From: Ruegeria sp. HKCCD7303
GTDB lineage: Bacteria; Pseudomonadota; Alphaproteobacteria; Rhodobacterales; Rhodobacteraceae
NCBI RefSeq assembly: GCF_013111185.1
Contig: NZ_WVRE01000004.1
Coordinates: 248,001 to 312,000, forward strand
Reading direction: 5' to 3'
DNA length: 64,000 nucleotides
The notes beneath the pieces were generated by a model. It was not told the DNA's origin and made no database searches. It saw nothing but the letters and a program-made list of their open reading frames with translations. The translations under genes were made by a program, and so were the position numbers. Positions 26,947-35,512 of the stretch are shown piece after piece. Position 1 is the first letter of the stretch; each line of letters opens with the position of its first letter.

Positions 26947-27623
26947 TCCTTCAGGTATTTGCCAGCTTCACGGCGGGCAAATGGCTTCATCGCGTTGCCG
27001 TATTCTTCCAGAAATGCAATCACGCGATCTGGGTCATGTTTGGACAGCTCACGCAGCCACCAAGCTATGGACTTCTGAATGAACCAGTCGCGATCCGGGA
27101 CATATCCGGCAGCCCAGCTTAGAATACGGTCGCGGCGCAGTATGTCTTCGGGCTTGGGGTGGTTCTGCTTGGTCCAAGGCAGGGTCGCAACCATCGCCGC
27201 GCGGCGGGTCCACATGTGGTTGGATTGGGTCCAGCCTTCAACCTCTTCCAACCGTTCGGGGCTGGCCGTCAGGCGCTTTTGCATCGCCACGCTGGCATGA
27301 TCGGCAATGGCCCAGGCGTCGAAATCCGGCAACCAACTTTGCAGCAAGGCCCAAACTTCTTGGTCGGGGCGGATACGGGCTTGGGTCAGCAGTTTGGCCG
27401 CTGCAATCCGGCCTTCGTGAATATTGGTTTGCCACAGTGCGCCAGCGAGGTCGACGCGTTTGAATACGTCCAGCTCTTGCCGCCACGCTTTGGTCAAGTC
27501 GTTGAGCACTGGGTTTCCAACGCCCAGATATGGGCGGTCGGTCTTGTGATAGGCCGCCATCTGCTGGGCGCGTTCGGGGTCGGCATGGGCCTGCAGCGCG
27601 GCCAGCGCTTCGTCCATTGTCAT
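26934..27623 (-). CDS. DNA alkylation repair protein (AlkD-like HEAT-repeat glycosylase)
   Basis: 229 residues of all-helical repeats. The AlkD active-site pattern is visible: W104 and D108 in FDAWAIADHAS (same four-residue spacing as Trp109/Asp113 of Bacillus cereus AlkD) and an Arg at 140/141 in MWTRRAAMVATLP. Such proteins excise 3- and 7-alkylated purines without base flipping. The ATG at 27623 overlaps the TGA of the GNAT gene (27622-27620), so it is translationally coupled and is the last gene of a glmU-glmS-GNAT-alkD string. A repair gene in an amino-sugar operon is unexpected. Confidence 0.85.
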   Translation of the reverse strand: MTMDEALAALQAHADPERAQQMAAYHKTDRPYLGVGNPVLNDLTKAWRQELDVFKRVDLAGALWQTNIHEGRIAAAKLLTQARIRPDQEVWALLQSWLPDFDAWAIADHASVAMQKRLTASPERLEEVEGWTQSNHMWTRRAAMVATLPWTKQNHPKPEDILRRDRILSWAAGYVPDRDWFIQKSIAWWLRELSKHDPDRVIAFLEEYGNAMKPFARREAGKYLKDQLA

Positions 27624-28189
27624 TGTTCCAGCTTATGGAGCAGATGCGCGTGCACTATAGGCCATTCCGCGGCAACGATCGAATATACTGCCGTGTCGCG
27701 CAGCGTGCCGTTGGACATCACCATATGGGCCCGAAGGATGCCATCCAGCTGCGCGCCGAGCCGCTCTATGGCCCGTCGCGACTGAAAGTTCATCCGATGG
27801 GTTCGGAACTCGACCGCATTGCAAGAAAGATCCTCGAAGGCGTGGCGCAGCATCAAGAACTTCGCTTCGGTGTTCAGCGGGGTGCGCTGGACAGCGCGCC
27901 CGATCCAGGTCGACCCGATTTCGACACGCCGGTTGACCTCATCCGTGTTCATGAAGGTGGTCATGCCCACCGGAGTGCGGTCGGGGGTCATCACGGTAAA
28001 GGGCTGCATGTCGTGCAACCCGATGCGGCGGGTAATTTCAGCCTCCATCCCTTTGACAGTAGGAATAGAGGTATACCAAAGTTGTCCCAAATCTGCCGCC
28101 GAAGCCTTCAGCGCTTCGGCATGTGCAATATTCAGCGGCTCCAGCCGAACGTGATCTCCGGCAAGGGTGACAGGGGCAGGCCAGGTCAT
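27620..28189 (-). CDS. GNAT family N-acetyltransferase
   Basis: 189 residues from ATG 28189, whose ATGA overlaps the TGA of glmS. The RimJ/RimL-like GNAT fold is visible: VRLEPLNIAHAEALKASA at the start, VGMTTFMNTDEVNRRVEIGSTWI in the middle, and the acetyl-CoA region FRTHRMNFQSRRAIERLGAQLDG with the typical N-x-x-S-R-x-A-I-E-x-L-G pattern. Proteins of this type acetylate ribosomal protein N-termini, other proteins, amino acids or small amines; the coupling to glmS hints at an amino-sugar link but does not prove it. Confidence 0.87.
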   Translation of the reverse strand: MTWPAPVTLAGDHVRLEPLNIAHAEALKASAADLGQLWYTSIPTVKGMEAEITRRIGLHDMQPFTVMTPDRTPVGMTTFMNTDEVNRRVEIGSTWIGRAVQRTPLNTEAKFLMLRHAFEDLSCNAVEFRTHRMNFQSRRAIERLGAQLDGILRAHMVMSNGTLRDTAVYSIVAAEWPIVHAHLLHKLEQ

Positions 28190-30009
28190 TCCACTGTGAC
28201 CGACTTGGCCAGATTGCGAGGTTGATCCACGTCTGTGCCTTTGGCAACGGCCGTGTGATAGGCAAGCAGTTGCGCGGGAACGGAATACAGAATAGGCGCA
28301 AGGCTGCTGTGAACGTGGGGCATTCGGATGGTGCTCCAAACACCGTCACCAGCTTCCGTTATACCGTCATCATCTGACACCAGGATCACTTTGCCTTTTC
28401 GGGCCATCACTTCCTGCATGTTCGACACGGTCTTGTCGAAGACAGTGTCACGCGGGGCCATGACCACCACGGGCATATGTTTGTCGATCAGGGCAATGGG
28501 CCCATGTTTCAGCTCACCCGATGCATAACCTTCGGCGTGGATATAGCTGATTTCCTTGAGCTTCAGCGCGCCTTCCATTGCAAGCGGATACATCAGGCCA
28601 CGGCCCAGAAACAGCACATCGCGGGCTTCAGACAACCTTTGGGCGGCTTTACGGATCGCCCGGTTCTGATCCAGCGCCGCGTTCAAAATAGTCGGTAATC
28701 CACGCAGTGCCGCAGCATGATCGGCGATTTCTTCATCGGTCAACGTGCCCCGGTCAGCAGCAGCCTTGAGTGCCAGCATCAGCAGTACACTGAGCTGACA
28801 GGTAAAGGCCTTTGTCGAGGCAACGCCGATTTCAACACCTGCATGAATCGGCAGGGCAATATCGCTTTCGCGGGCAATCGAGCTTTCCGGCACGTTTACA
28901 ACCGAAACAATCTTGTCAGCTTTACCTTCGCAATAGCGCAAGGCGGCCAGCGTATCGGCGGTTTCTCCTGACTGGCTGACGAACAGCGCCAGGGTGCGCC
29001 CGGTGATCGGAGGCTCGCGGTAACGGAACTCGCTGGCGATATCGACCTCGACCGGCATCTTGGCCAGTTGTTCGAACCAGTATTTCGCGGTCAGACAGGC
29101 GTAGAAAGCCGTGCCGCAGGCCACCATGGTCAGACGGTCCAGCTTGGTGAAATCCAGCTCGGTGTCCGGCAGCACAACGCGGTCACCGCCGGTGGGCAAG
29201 TAAGATCGGATAGCCTCGGCCACGACGATTGGCTGTTCGGCAATTTCCTTGGCCATGAAGTGCTTGTGCTCGCCCTTGTCAGCGCGTGCGTGATCCAGCT
29301 TGATCTTGCGCTTTTCACGGTTGGCTAGCTCACCGGCCTCATTGCGGATTTCCAAAGAGGTGCGGGTCAGAACCGCGCGGTCTCCTTCTTCAAGATACGT
29401 GATCTGATTGGTCAATGGCGCTAAGGCAATGGCGTCAGACCCGACATACATCTCACCATCCCCGTGGCCGATGGCCAGCGGCGACCCCTTGCGGGCAGCA
29501 ACGATCAGGTCGTCCTCTCCGTCGAACAAAAACGCCAACGCAAAAGCGCCTTCGAGTTGATCGATCGTTTTGAATGCGGCTTCAACCGGCGACATGCCCG
29601 AGTTGAGGTGATGCTCGGTCATCAAGGCAACGGTTTCGGTATCCGTTTCGGTCTGAAAATCGACGCCATGCTGGGCCAGTTCGGCCCTTAGGTCGCGGTA
29701 GTTTTCGACGATGCCGTTATGAACCACGGCCACAGGACCTGCTTTGTGCGGATGCGCGTTGTTGACCGAGGGCGCGCCGTGTGTGGCCCAACGGGTATGA
29801 CCGATACCGGACTTTCCGGGCAGCGGCTCGTGCACCAACAGGTCGCTGAGGTTGACCAGCTTGCCGACCGCGCGCCTGCGGCCCAGCGCGCCATCATTCA
29901 CAGTAGCAATTCCGGCACTGTCATAGCCGCGATATTCCAGCCGTTTCAGGGCCTCTACCAGAATAGGGGCCGCCTCGTGCTGCCCCAAAACACCTACAAT
30001 TCCACACAT
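28186..30009 (-). CDS. glmS: Glutamine-fructose-6-phosphate aminotransferase (isomerizing)
   Basis: 607 residues. Makes glucosamine-6-phosphate, the entry step to UDP-GlcNAc for peptidoglycan and LPS. MCGIVGVLG puts the N-terminal nucleophile at Cys2 of the glutaminase domain (to about 240), followed by two SIS isomerase domains (FVSQSGETADTLAALR, GRGLMYPLAMEGALKLKEIS). It ends NLAKSVTVE, the invariant C-terminus. It sits 3 bp after glmU, so the two pathway enzymes are co-expressed; there is no room for a glmS ribozyme leader. Confidence 0.97.
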   Translation of the reverse strand: MCGIVGVLGQHEAAPILVEALKRLEYRGYDSAGIATVNDGALGRRRAVGKLVNLSDLLVHEPLPGKSGIGHTRWATHGAPSVNNAHPHKAGPVAVVHNGIVENYRDLRAELAQHGVDFQTETDTETVALMTEHHLNSGMSPVEAAFKTIDQLEGAFALAFLFDGEDDLIVAARKGSPLAIGHGDGEMYVGSDAIALAPLTNQITYLEEGDRAVLTRTSLEIRNEAGELANREKRKIKLDHARADKGEHKHFMAKEIAEQPIVVAEAIRSYLPTGGDRVVLPDTELDFTKLDRLTMVACGTAFYACLTAKYWFEQLAKMPVEVDIASEFRYREPPITGRTLALFVSQSGETADTLAALRYCEGKADKIVSVVNVPESSIARESDIALPIHAGVEIGVASTKAFTCQLSVLLMLALKAAADRGTLTDEEIADHAAALRGLPTILNAALDQNRAIRKAAQRLSEARDVLFLGRGLMYPLAMEGALKLKEISYIHAEGYASGELKHGPIALIDKHMPVVVMAPRDTVFDKTVSNMQEVMARKGKVILVSDDDGITEAGDGVWSTIRMPHVHSSLAPILYSVPAQLLAYHTAVAKGTDVDQPRNLAKSVTVE

Positions 30010-30012
30010 ATC

Positions 30013-31365
30013 TCAGGCCTCTTTATCGCGGCGAGCCTTCTTCGCCTTTAACATATCAAACAATTTACGCGCATATCCGGGCTTGTTTTCCTGCTTGGCG
30101 CGAGCCACAGCCAACGCGTCAGGTTCCACATTCTTGGTCACGACAGTGCCCGTTGCTGTCATTCCGCCGTCGCCTACGGTTACGGGGGCGACAAGCATGG
30201 TGTTCGACCCGATAAACACGTTCTCACCAATGGTGGTCTTGTGCTTCATCACGCCGTCATAGTTGCAGGTGATTGTTCCTGCGCCGATATTTGTTGCAGC
30301 ACCCACAGTCGCATCGCCGATATAGCTGAGGTGGTTGACCTTGGCACCTTCGGCGATTTCAGCGTTCTTGATTTCGACGAAGTTTCCAACCCGCGTGTTT
30401 TCGGCCAACTCGGCGCCGGGGCGCAAACGGGCATAGGGCCCAATGATCGCGCCGCGACTGACATGGCACCCTTCCAGATGCGAAAACGCCCGGATCGTCG
30501 CGCCGCTTTCAACCGTGACGCCGGGACCAAACACCACATTGGGTTCGATCACTGTATCGCGCCCGATCACAGTGTCAGCGGCCAGATAAACCGTCTCAGG
30601 GGCCATCAAGGTGACACCCATGTCTAAAAGCTCAGCACGTGCGCGGGCCTGGTACACGGCATCCGCGGCGGCAAGATCCGTGCGCGAGTTCACCCCCAGT
30701 GTCTGGGACTCGTCACAGGCGACGGCGGTCACGTCCAAACCACGGTTGCGGGCAATTTCCACCACGTCAGTCAGGTAGTATTCATCGGAAGCGTTGTCGT
30801 TTCCGACAGCATCGATCAGCGAAAACAATAGTTTTGCGCTACAGGCAAGAAGTCCGGAATTACAGAAGGTTACAGCACGCTCTTCATCAGTGGCGTCCTT
30901 GAATTCGACGATGCGTTCCAGGCTGTCGCCCTTCATCACCAACCGGCCATAACGTGCTGGGTCGGCGGCTTCGAACCCCAGAATGACCAGATCGTTTGTC
31001 GACCGTGCCTCGATCATCCGTTCCAGCGTGTCGGGTTGCAGAAACGGGGTGTCGCCATAAAGGACGACAACATCGCCATCGAACCCCTCTAGCGCTTGTC
31101 GGGCCTGCGCGACTGCGTGGGCAGTGCCCTGCTGTTCTTCCTGAACTGCGATCTGCGCCTCTTCGTCTTCGCCCTGTGCCGCCTTAGCCACAGCTTCCGA
31201 CCCGTGGCCGGTGACGATCACGGTGCGGTCGGGCGACAGAACGGACCCGGCGCGCATCGCGTGGACAAGCATCGGCACTTGGGCGATGGGGTGCAGGACT
31301 TTGGGAATATCCGAATTCATCCTGGTGCCTTTTCCGGCGGCAAGGATGACAAGGGCAATGCTCAT
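30013..31365 (-). CDS. glmU: Bifunctional GlcNAc-1-P uridyltransferase / glucosamine-1-P acetyltransferase
   Basis: 450 residues from ATG 31365 (MSIALVILAAGKGTRM), the family start; longer readings are not conserved. The N-terminal nucleotidyltransferase domain has LAAGKGTRMNSDIPKVLHP and YGDTPFL; the C-terminal half is a left-handed beta-helix of hexapeptide repeats (GATIRAFSHLEGCHVSRGAI, VNHLSYIGDATVGAATNIGA). It makes UDP-GlcNAc from glucosamine-1-phosphate. First gene of a minus-strand operon with glmS, GNAT and AlkD; divergent from the HAD phosphatase gene across about 130 bp. Confidence 0.97.
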   Translation of the reverse strand: MSIALVILAAGKGTRMNSDIPKVLHPIAQVPMLVHAMRAGSVLSPDRTVIVTGHGSEAVAKAAQGEDEEAQIAVQEEQQGTAHAVAQARQALEGFDGDVVVLYGDTPFLQPDTLERMIEARSTNDLVILGFEAADPARYGRLVMKGDSLERIVEFKDATDEERAVTFCNSGLLACSAKLLFSLIDAVGNDNASDEYYLTDVVEIARNRGLDVTAVACDESQTLGVNSRTDLAAADAVYQARARAELLDMGVTLMAPETVYLAADTVIGRDTVIEPNVVFGPGVTVESGATIRAFSHLEGCHVSRGAIIGPYARLRPGAELAENTRVGNFVEIKNAEIAEGAKVNHLSYIGDATVGAATNIGAGTITCNYDGVMKHKTTIGENVFIGSNTMLVAPVTVGDGGMTATGTVVTKNVEPDALAVARAKQENKPGYARKLFDMLKAKKARRDKEA

Positions 31366-31499
31366 GAAATCGTTTTCTCTTTGTGTTTTGTTGCCGACCG
31401 TTTTATCCGCTGAGGGCAAAGGCGCAAGCCGTTCGGCCATCAAACAAGATTGCCGATTGAAACAGGACACGGCGAAAACCTGCCGAATAAGGAGGCGAT

Positions 31500-32171
31500 A
31501 TGCGCACCGTCATATTCGATTTGGACGGCACATTGGCGGACACGTCAGGCGATTTGCTGGCCGCAGCGAACCATTGTTTTCGCGAAATGGGGCACGGCGA
31601 TGTGCTGGTCCATGGACAGGATGCTGGTATAGCGCTGCGCGGTGGCCGCATGATGTTGACCCACGGTTTAAAACGCGTGGGTGCCTTTGATGAGAATACG
31701 GTCCACGCCTATTACCCGGTTCTGCTTGAAGCCTATGCGCAGGACATCGACACCCACACCAGTTTTTATCCCGGCGCGTTGCAAGCGGTCGAGATGTTGA
31801 GCAAGGCGGGGTACGGTGTTGGCATTTGCACCAACAAACCTGAACATCTGGCCGAATTGTTGCTGAACCGCATGGGTGTACGAGACCGCTTTGCCTCATT
31901 GGTCGGTGCCGACACGCTGCCGGTGCGCAAACCTGATCCGGCGCCACTCCGCGAAGCTGCGCGTCGCGCCGGGGGCGACCCTGATTGGTGCGTGCTGATC
32001 GGAGACTCGGATACAGACCGCAACACCGCCAAAGCCGCAGGGGTTCCATCTGTTTTGGTGACATTCGGACCGTCAGGGGATGACATGGCGGCATTGGAAC
32101 CCGAAGCCCTGTTGCACCACTTCGACGATTTGCCGGACCTCGTGCCCGATCTGATAGGTGCGGCAGCCTGA
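31500..32171 (+). CDS. HAD-superfamily phosphatase (phosphoglycolate phosphatase-like)
   Basis: 223 residues; AAGGAGG precedes ATG 31500. HAD motif I FDLDGTLADTSGDLLAAAN carries the nucleophile and acid Asp residues; motif II is GICTNKPEHL; motif III/IV is RKPDPAPLREAA and LIGDSDTDRNTAKAAGV. The cap and wording resemble Gph, which removes phosphate from 2-phosphoglycolate, but the superfamily is too promiscuous to fix the substrate. A glcB/GlcG pair elsewhere in the window deals with glycolate products, which is compatible but not proof. Confidence 0.85.
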   Translation: MRTVIFDLDGTLADTSGDLLAAANHCFREMGHGDVLVHGQDAGIALRGGRMMLTHGLKRVGAFDENTVHAYYPVLLEAYAQDIDTHTSFYPGALQAVEMLSKAGYGVGICTNKPEHLAELLLNRMGVRDRFASLVGADTLPVRKPDPAPLREAARRAGGDPDWCVLIGDSDTDRNTAKAAGVPSVLVTFGPSGDDMAALEPEALLHHFDDLPDLVPDLIGAAA

Positions 32172-32210
32172 AACCTTGACCGGACTCACTCGGAGCCCCA
32201 GAAAAAGACC

Positions 32211-33401
32211 ATGACCGAAACATTTACTGGCAATTTCACGCAGCAGGAACCCCTTCCCGAGGACGCGATAGAGGCGGCTCTGGCCGTTCTGCGCCACGGG
32301 CGTCTGCATCGCTATAACGTGGCGGCGGGCGAATTGGGGGAAACGGCTCTGCTGGAGCAGGAATTTGCGGCGCAGATGGGGGCGAAATACTGTCTGGCTG
32401 TGTCATCTGGCGGATATGCTCTGGCCACCGCCCTTCGCGCGGTTGGAGTTCAGCCCGGTGATCCTGTCCTGACCAACGCCTTCACGTTGGCCCCGGTGCC
32501 GGGGTCGATTGCTTCGGTTGGGGGGCGGGCCATCTTTGTGGGCGTGACCGAAAATCTTACCATCGATTTGGATGATCTTGAGCGCAAACTGGATCAGGCG
32601 CGCGTGCTCATGCTCAGCCATATGCGGGGCCACCTGTGCGACATGGACCGACTGATGCAGATGTGCGATGCCGCCGGGGTGATCGTGATCGAAGACTGCG
32701 CGCATACTATGGGTGCAGCCTGGCGGGGCCAGTTGTCAGGGCGGCAGGGCGTGATCGGCTGTTATTCGTGCCAGACTTACAAGCACGTGAATTCGGGCGA
32801 GGGCGGTTTGCTTGTCACCGATGACGAGGAGTTGGCGGCCAAAGCCACAATGCTGTCGGGATCCTACATGCTGTATGAGCGCCATCTGGCCGCACCGGGG
32901 CCCGAGGTGTTCGAGCGGATCAAATACACGACGCCGAATGTCTCTGGCCGGATGGACAATTTGCGTGCTGCAATTCTTCGCCCGCAATTGCGCGATCTGG
33001 ACCGTCAGGTGGAGCGTTGGAATGAGCGCTATCGCGAGATCGAAACCGGTTTGCGCGGAACGCCGGGCCTGACCATAGTTGAGCGGCCCGAGGAGGAAAC
33101 CTATGTCGGATCTTCGATCCAGTTTCTGCTGCTGGACTGGTCGTCCGAGGGGGTTGCCGACGTGATCAGCCGTTGTGCGGCGCGAGGGGTCGAGTTGAAA
33201 TGGTTCGGAGGGGCCGAGCCAACCGGGTTCACATCACGCTATGACAGTTGGCGTTATTTCGACAGTGAGCGTATGCCAGAAAGCGATCGTGTTCTGGCTG
33301 GCGTCATGGACATGCGTGTACCCCTGACGTTTTCACTGGAAGATTGCCAGATGATTGCGCGGATAATCCGGACCGAGGTGGGCGCGGTCTATCTGTCGTA
33401 A
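32211..33401 (+). CDS. DegT/DnrJ/EryC1/StrS-type PLP aminotransferase
   Basis: 396 residues. Sugar-aminotransferase fold: the PLP lysine is K191 in CYSCQTYKHVNSGEGG, and EDCAHTMGAAWRG supplies the usual Asp/His around 162-165. The start at 32211 has GAAAAAGACC upstream, only a weak ribosome site. Family members transaminate keto-sugars in LPS, capsule or antibiotic synthesis, but no nucleotide-sugar or glycosyltransferase gene is next to it, so the substrate is open; the preceding HAD phosphatase gene (39-bp gap) may be co-transcribed. Two hairpins follow the stop. Confidence 0.85.
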   Translation: MTETFTGNFTQQEPLPEDAIEAALAVLRHGRLHRYNVAAGELGETALLEQEFAAQMGAKYCLAVSSGGYALATALRAVGVQPGDPVLTNAFTLAPVPGSIASVGGRAIFVGVTENLTIDLDDLERKLDQARVLMLSHMRGHLCDMDRLMQMCDAAGVIVIEDCAHTMGAAWRGQLSGRQGVIGCYSCQTYKHVNSGEGGLLVTDDEELAAKATMLSGSYMLYERHLAAPGPEVFERIKYTTPNVSGRMDNLRAAILRPQLRDLDRQVERWNERYREIETGLRGTPGLTIVERPEEETYVGSSIQFLLLDWSSEGVADVISRCAARGVELKWFGGAEPTGFTSRYDSWRYFDSERMPESDRVLAGVMDMRVPLTFSLEDCQMIARIIRTEVGAVYLS

Positions 33402-33410
33402 CCATGCGGA

Positions 33411-33469
33411 GTGCGCCTGCGGCGCACGCTCAATCTTTTGCAACGCCGCCCTTGTTGGGCGGCGTTTTG
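33411..33469 (+). terminator. Tandem hairpins ending the aminotransferase transcript
   Basis: GTGCGCC-TGC-GGCGCAC (33411-33427) is followed by AACGCCGCCC (33442-33451) pairing with GGGCGGCGTT (33457-33466) around TTGTT, then a short T-rich run. The second hairpin has the form of an intrinsic terminator. Confidence 0.75.
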
Positions 33470-33489
33470 CTTTGGTGTGCTCACAAAGA

Positions 33490-33537
33490 TTGACCGGGCA
33501 CGAATTCGCTGATACTGATTTATTGAACACTTGTTCA
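33490..33537 (+). promoter_or_regulatory. Candidate promoter and operator of ivd
   Basis: A perfect dyad TGAACA-CT-TGTTCA (33524-33537) lies 22 bp before the ivd start. TTGACC (33490-33495) with GATACT at 33511 or TACTGA at 33513 is a weak sigma-70 candidate that would place the dyad around the transcription start, a classical repressor position. The form suits a TetR-type regulator; none is encoded next to it. Confidence 0.4.
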
Positions 33538-33559
33538 TTAACGCGGAGGGAGGACGCAG

Positions 33560-34723
33560 ATGTTCATGGCCACGATGAAGTTCGATCTGGGTGAGGATGT
33601 GAATGCCCTGCGCGAAATGGTGCATCGCTGGGCGCAGGAACGGGTCAAGCCCATGGCGGCTGAGATTGACCTGAACAACGCTTTTCCGAATGAGTTGTGG
33701 AAAGAGATGGGCGAACTTGGCCTTTTGGGCGTCACCGTGCCCGAAGAATATGGCGGTGCAGGTATGTCCTATCTGGCGCATACGATCGCGGTCGAAGAAG
33801 TCGCGCGTGCCTCGGCATCGGTTTCCCTGTCATACGGGGCGCATTCGAACCTCTGCGTGAACCAGATCAAGCTGAACGGCAGTGAGGAGCAGAAGCAGAA
33901 ATACCTGCCGCGCCTGATCTCGGGTGAGCATGTCGGCGCGCTGGCCATGTCGGAACCGTCAGCTGGATCGGACGTTGTGTCGATGAAGTTGCGGGCGGAG
34001 AAGCGGAACGATCATTACCGTTTGAATGGCAATAAATACTGGATCACCAACGGACCGGACGCGGATACACTGGTGGTCTATGCGAAGACAGATCCGGATG
34101 CCGGGTCAAAGGGGATCACGGCCTTTCTGATCGAGAAGGAAATGAAAGGGTTCTCGACCTCACCTCATTTCGACAAGCTAGGGATGCGCGGGTCGAACAC
34201 GGCTGAACTAATCTTTGAAGACGTTGAAGTGCCGTTCGAGAACGTGTTGGGCGAAGAGGGTAAAGGCGTGGCCGTGCTCATGTCGGGGCTGGACTATGAA
34301 CGTGTGGTTCTAGCCGGGATCGGCACCGGCATCATGGCCGCCTGTCTGGACGAAGTGATGCCCTATCTGGCCGAGCGCAAACAGTTCGGCAAACCCATCG
34401 GAAGCTTCCAGTTGATGCAGGGCAAGATCGCCGACATGTACACGGCGATGAACTCGGCTCGGGCTTATGTTTATGAGGTCGCCAAGGCCTGTGATCGGGG
34501 CGACGTGACGCGTCAGGACGCGGCGGCGTGCTGTCTGTATGCCTCGGAACAGGCGATGGTGCAGGCGCATCAGGCGGTTCAGGCGCTGGGCGGGGCCGGG
34601 TTCTTGTCGGATTCGCCGGTCAGCCGGATTTTCCGGGATGCCAAGCTGATGGAGATCGGCGCTGGCACTAGCGAGATTCGCCGGATGCTGATCGGCCGTG
34701 AAATGATGAGCGAAATGCTCTGA
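33560..34723 (+). CDS. ivd: Isovaleryl-CoA dehydrogenase
   Basis: 387 residues; GGGAGG lies before ATG 33560. An FAD acyl-CoA dehydrogenase that makes 3-methylcrotonyl-CoA from isovaleryl-CoA in leucine breakdown. Family motifs: [16 protein letters not shown] near 129, [16 protein letters not shown], and [20 protein letters not shown] at the end. E247 in [11 protein letters not shown] sits where isovaleryl-CoA dehydrogenases carry the catalytic base, unlike other acyl-CoA dehydrogenases. The mcc, HMG-CoA lyase and hydratase genes downstream confirm the pathway. It ends in a bidirectional terminator before the convergent porin gene. Confidence 0.95.
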   Translation: MFMATMKFDLGEDVNALREMVHRWAQERVKPMAAEIDLNNAFPNELWKEMGELGLLGVTVPEEYGGAGMSYLAHTIAVEEVARASASVSLSYGAHSNLCVNQIKLNGSEEQKQKYLPRLISGEHVGALAMSEPSAGSDVVSMKLRAEKRNDHYRLNGNKYWITNGPDADTLVVYAKTDPDAGSKGITAFLIEKEMKGFSTSPHFDKLGMRGSNTAELIFEDVEVPFENVLGEEGKGVAVLMSGLDYERVVLAGIGTGIMAACLDEVMPYLAERKQFGKPIGSFQLMQGKIADMYTAMNSARAYVYEVAKACDRGDVTRQDAAACCLYASEQAMVQAHQAVQALGGAGFLSDSPVSRIFRDAKLMEIGAGTSEIRRMLIGREMMSEML

Positions 34724-34730
34724 GAAAAGA

Positions 34731-34764
34731 CGCCCCGCAGACGAGGTCACTGCGGGGCGCTTTT
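34731..34764. terminator. Bidirectional terminator between ivd and OmpW gene
   Basis: CGCCCCGCAG (34731-34740) pairs perfectly with CTGCGGGGCG (34750-34759) around a 9-nt loop. TTTT follows on the plus strand, and the minus strand also reads into a TCTTTTCTC run, so it can serve both convergent genes. Confidence 0.88.
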
Positions 34765-34773
34765 GAGATGGGA

Positions 34774-35376
34774 TTAGAATTTATGGACGTAGGAAATGCC
34801 GACCAGGAACGGATCGATTTCTGCGGTGCCGATATTGGTACCGTTCAGCGATACGTCCGAGTCGATGTCGAACCAGCGTACGTTCAAACGGACTGCGCCG
34901 TTATCGCTGACCATGTAGTCCAAACCGGCCTGCAGCGAGACACCGAAGGAGTCATCGACCTTGAGATTGCCCAAAGCGGTCTGTTCATCGAAGAAGATGG
35001 TATAGTTCAGACCGGCACCCACATAGGGTTTCCAAGCGCTGTTGGTCGGGAAGTGGTAGTTCAACGACAGTGTGGGCGGCAGGTGCTTGACTGTGGCCGC
35101 ATCAACACCGCCAAGGGCGATGGTGTGTTTGAACGGAGTTGCGGCCAGCAGTTCGATGCCCAGGTTGTCACGGATGAAATATTCAGCGGTGAAGATCGGG
35201 CGTGTATCTGCGTCAATCGTCGCAGGTGCGCCAGCGATCGTGCCGTTGTCGGATTTCGGGTCCAAATAACCCACACCGATGCCGACGGTCCAATCTCCTT
35301 GCGATTGGGCGAATGCAGGGGCGGCCATCGCCACAAGGGCGGTGGACAGGGTCAATGCGGCGAGTTTCTTGGTCAT
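34774..35376 (-). CDS. OmpW family outer-membrane protein
   Basis: 200 residues from ATG 35376 with AAGGCAAGA upstream; a longer reading to 35448 would place non-signal residues before the signal peptide. The signal peptide (MTKKLAALTLSTALVAMAAP, cleavage after AFA) is followed by alternating beta strands: GDWTVGIGVGYLDPKSDN, NLGIELLAATPFKH, YVGAGLNYTIFF, and the C-terminal IDPFLVGISYVHKF ending in an aromatic residue, as in eight-stranded OmpW barrels. OmpW porins pass small hydrophobic compounds. It sits between ivd and the acyl-CoA synthetase, which may hint at uptake of a branched or fatty acid. Confidence 0.9.
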   Translation of the reverse strand: MTKKLAALTLSTALVAMAAPAFAQSQGDWTVGIGVGYLDPKSDNGTIAGAPATIDADTRPIFTAEYFIRDNLGIELLAATPFKHTIALGGVDAATVKHLPPTLSLNYHFPTNSAWKPYVGAGLNYTIFFDEQTALGNLKVDDSFGVSLQAGLDYMVSDNGAVRLNVRWFDIDSDVSLNGTNIGTAEIDPFLVGISYVHKF

Positions 35377-35512
35377 ATTCTTGCCTTTGGTTCTGTTGAT
35401 GGGACTGGAGTCGCAGACTGGCGTCCGGGTCGCCCTGATCTGCATCAAATTCCGGTGACTGCGGGACCGGATGAAATCTGGTTAAGTGCAAGAGAAACAA
35501 GGGAGTTTCACG

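Noticed and set aside
28186-30009. A glmS ribozyme upstream of glmS
   Set aside because: glmS starts three bases after glmU in the same operon, leaving no leader, and that ribozyme belongs to Gram-positive bacteria.
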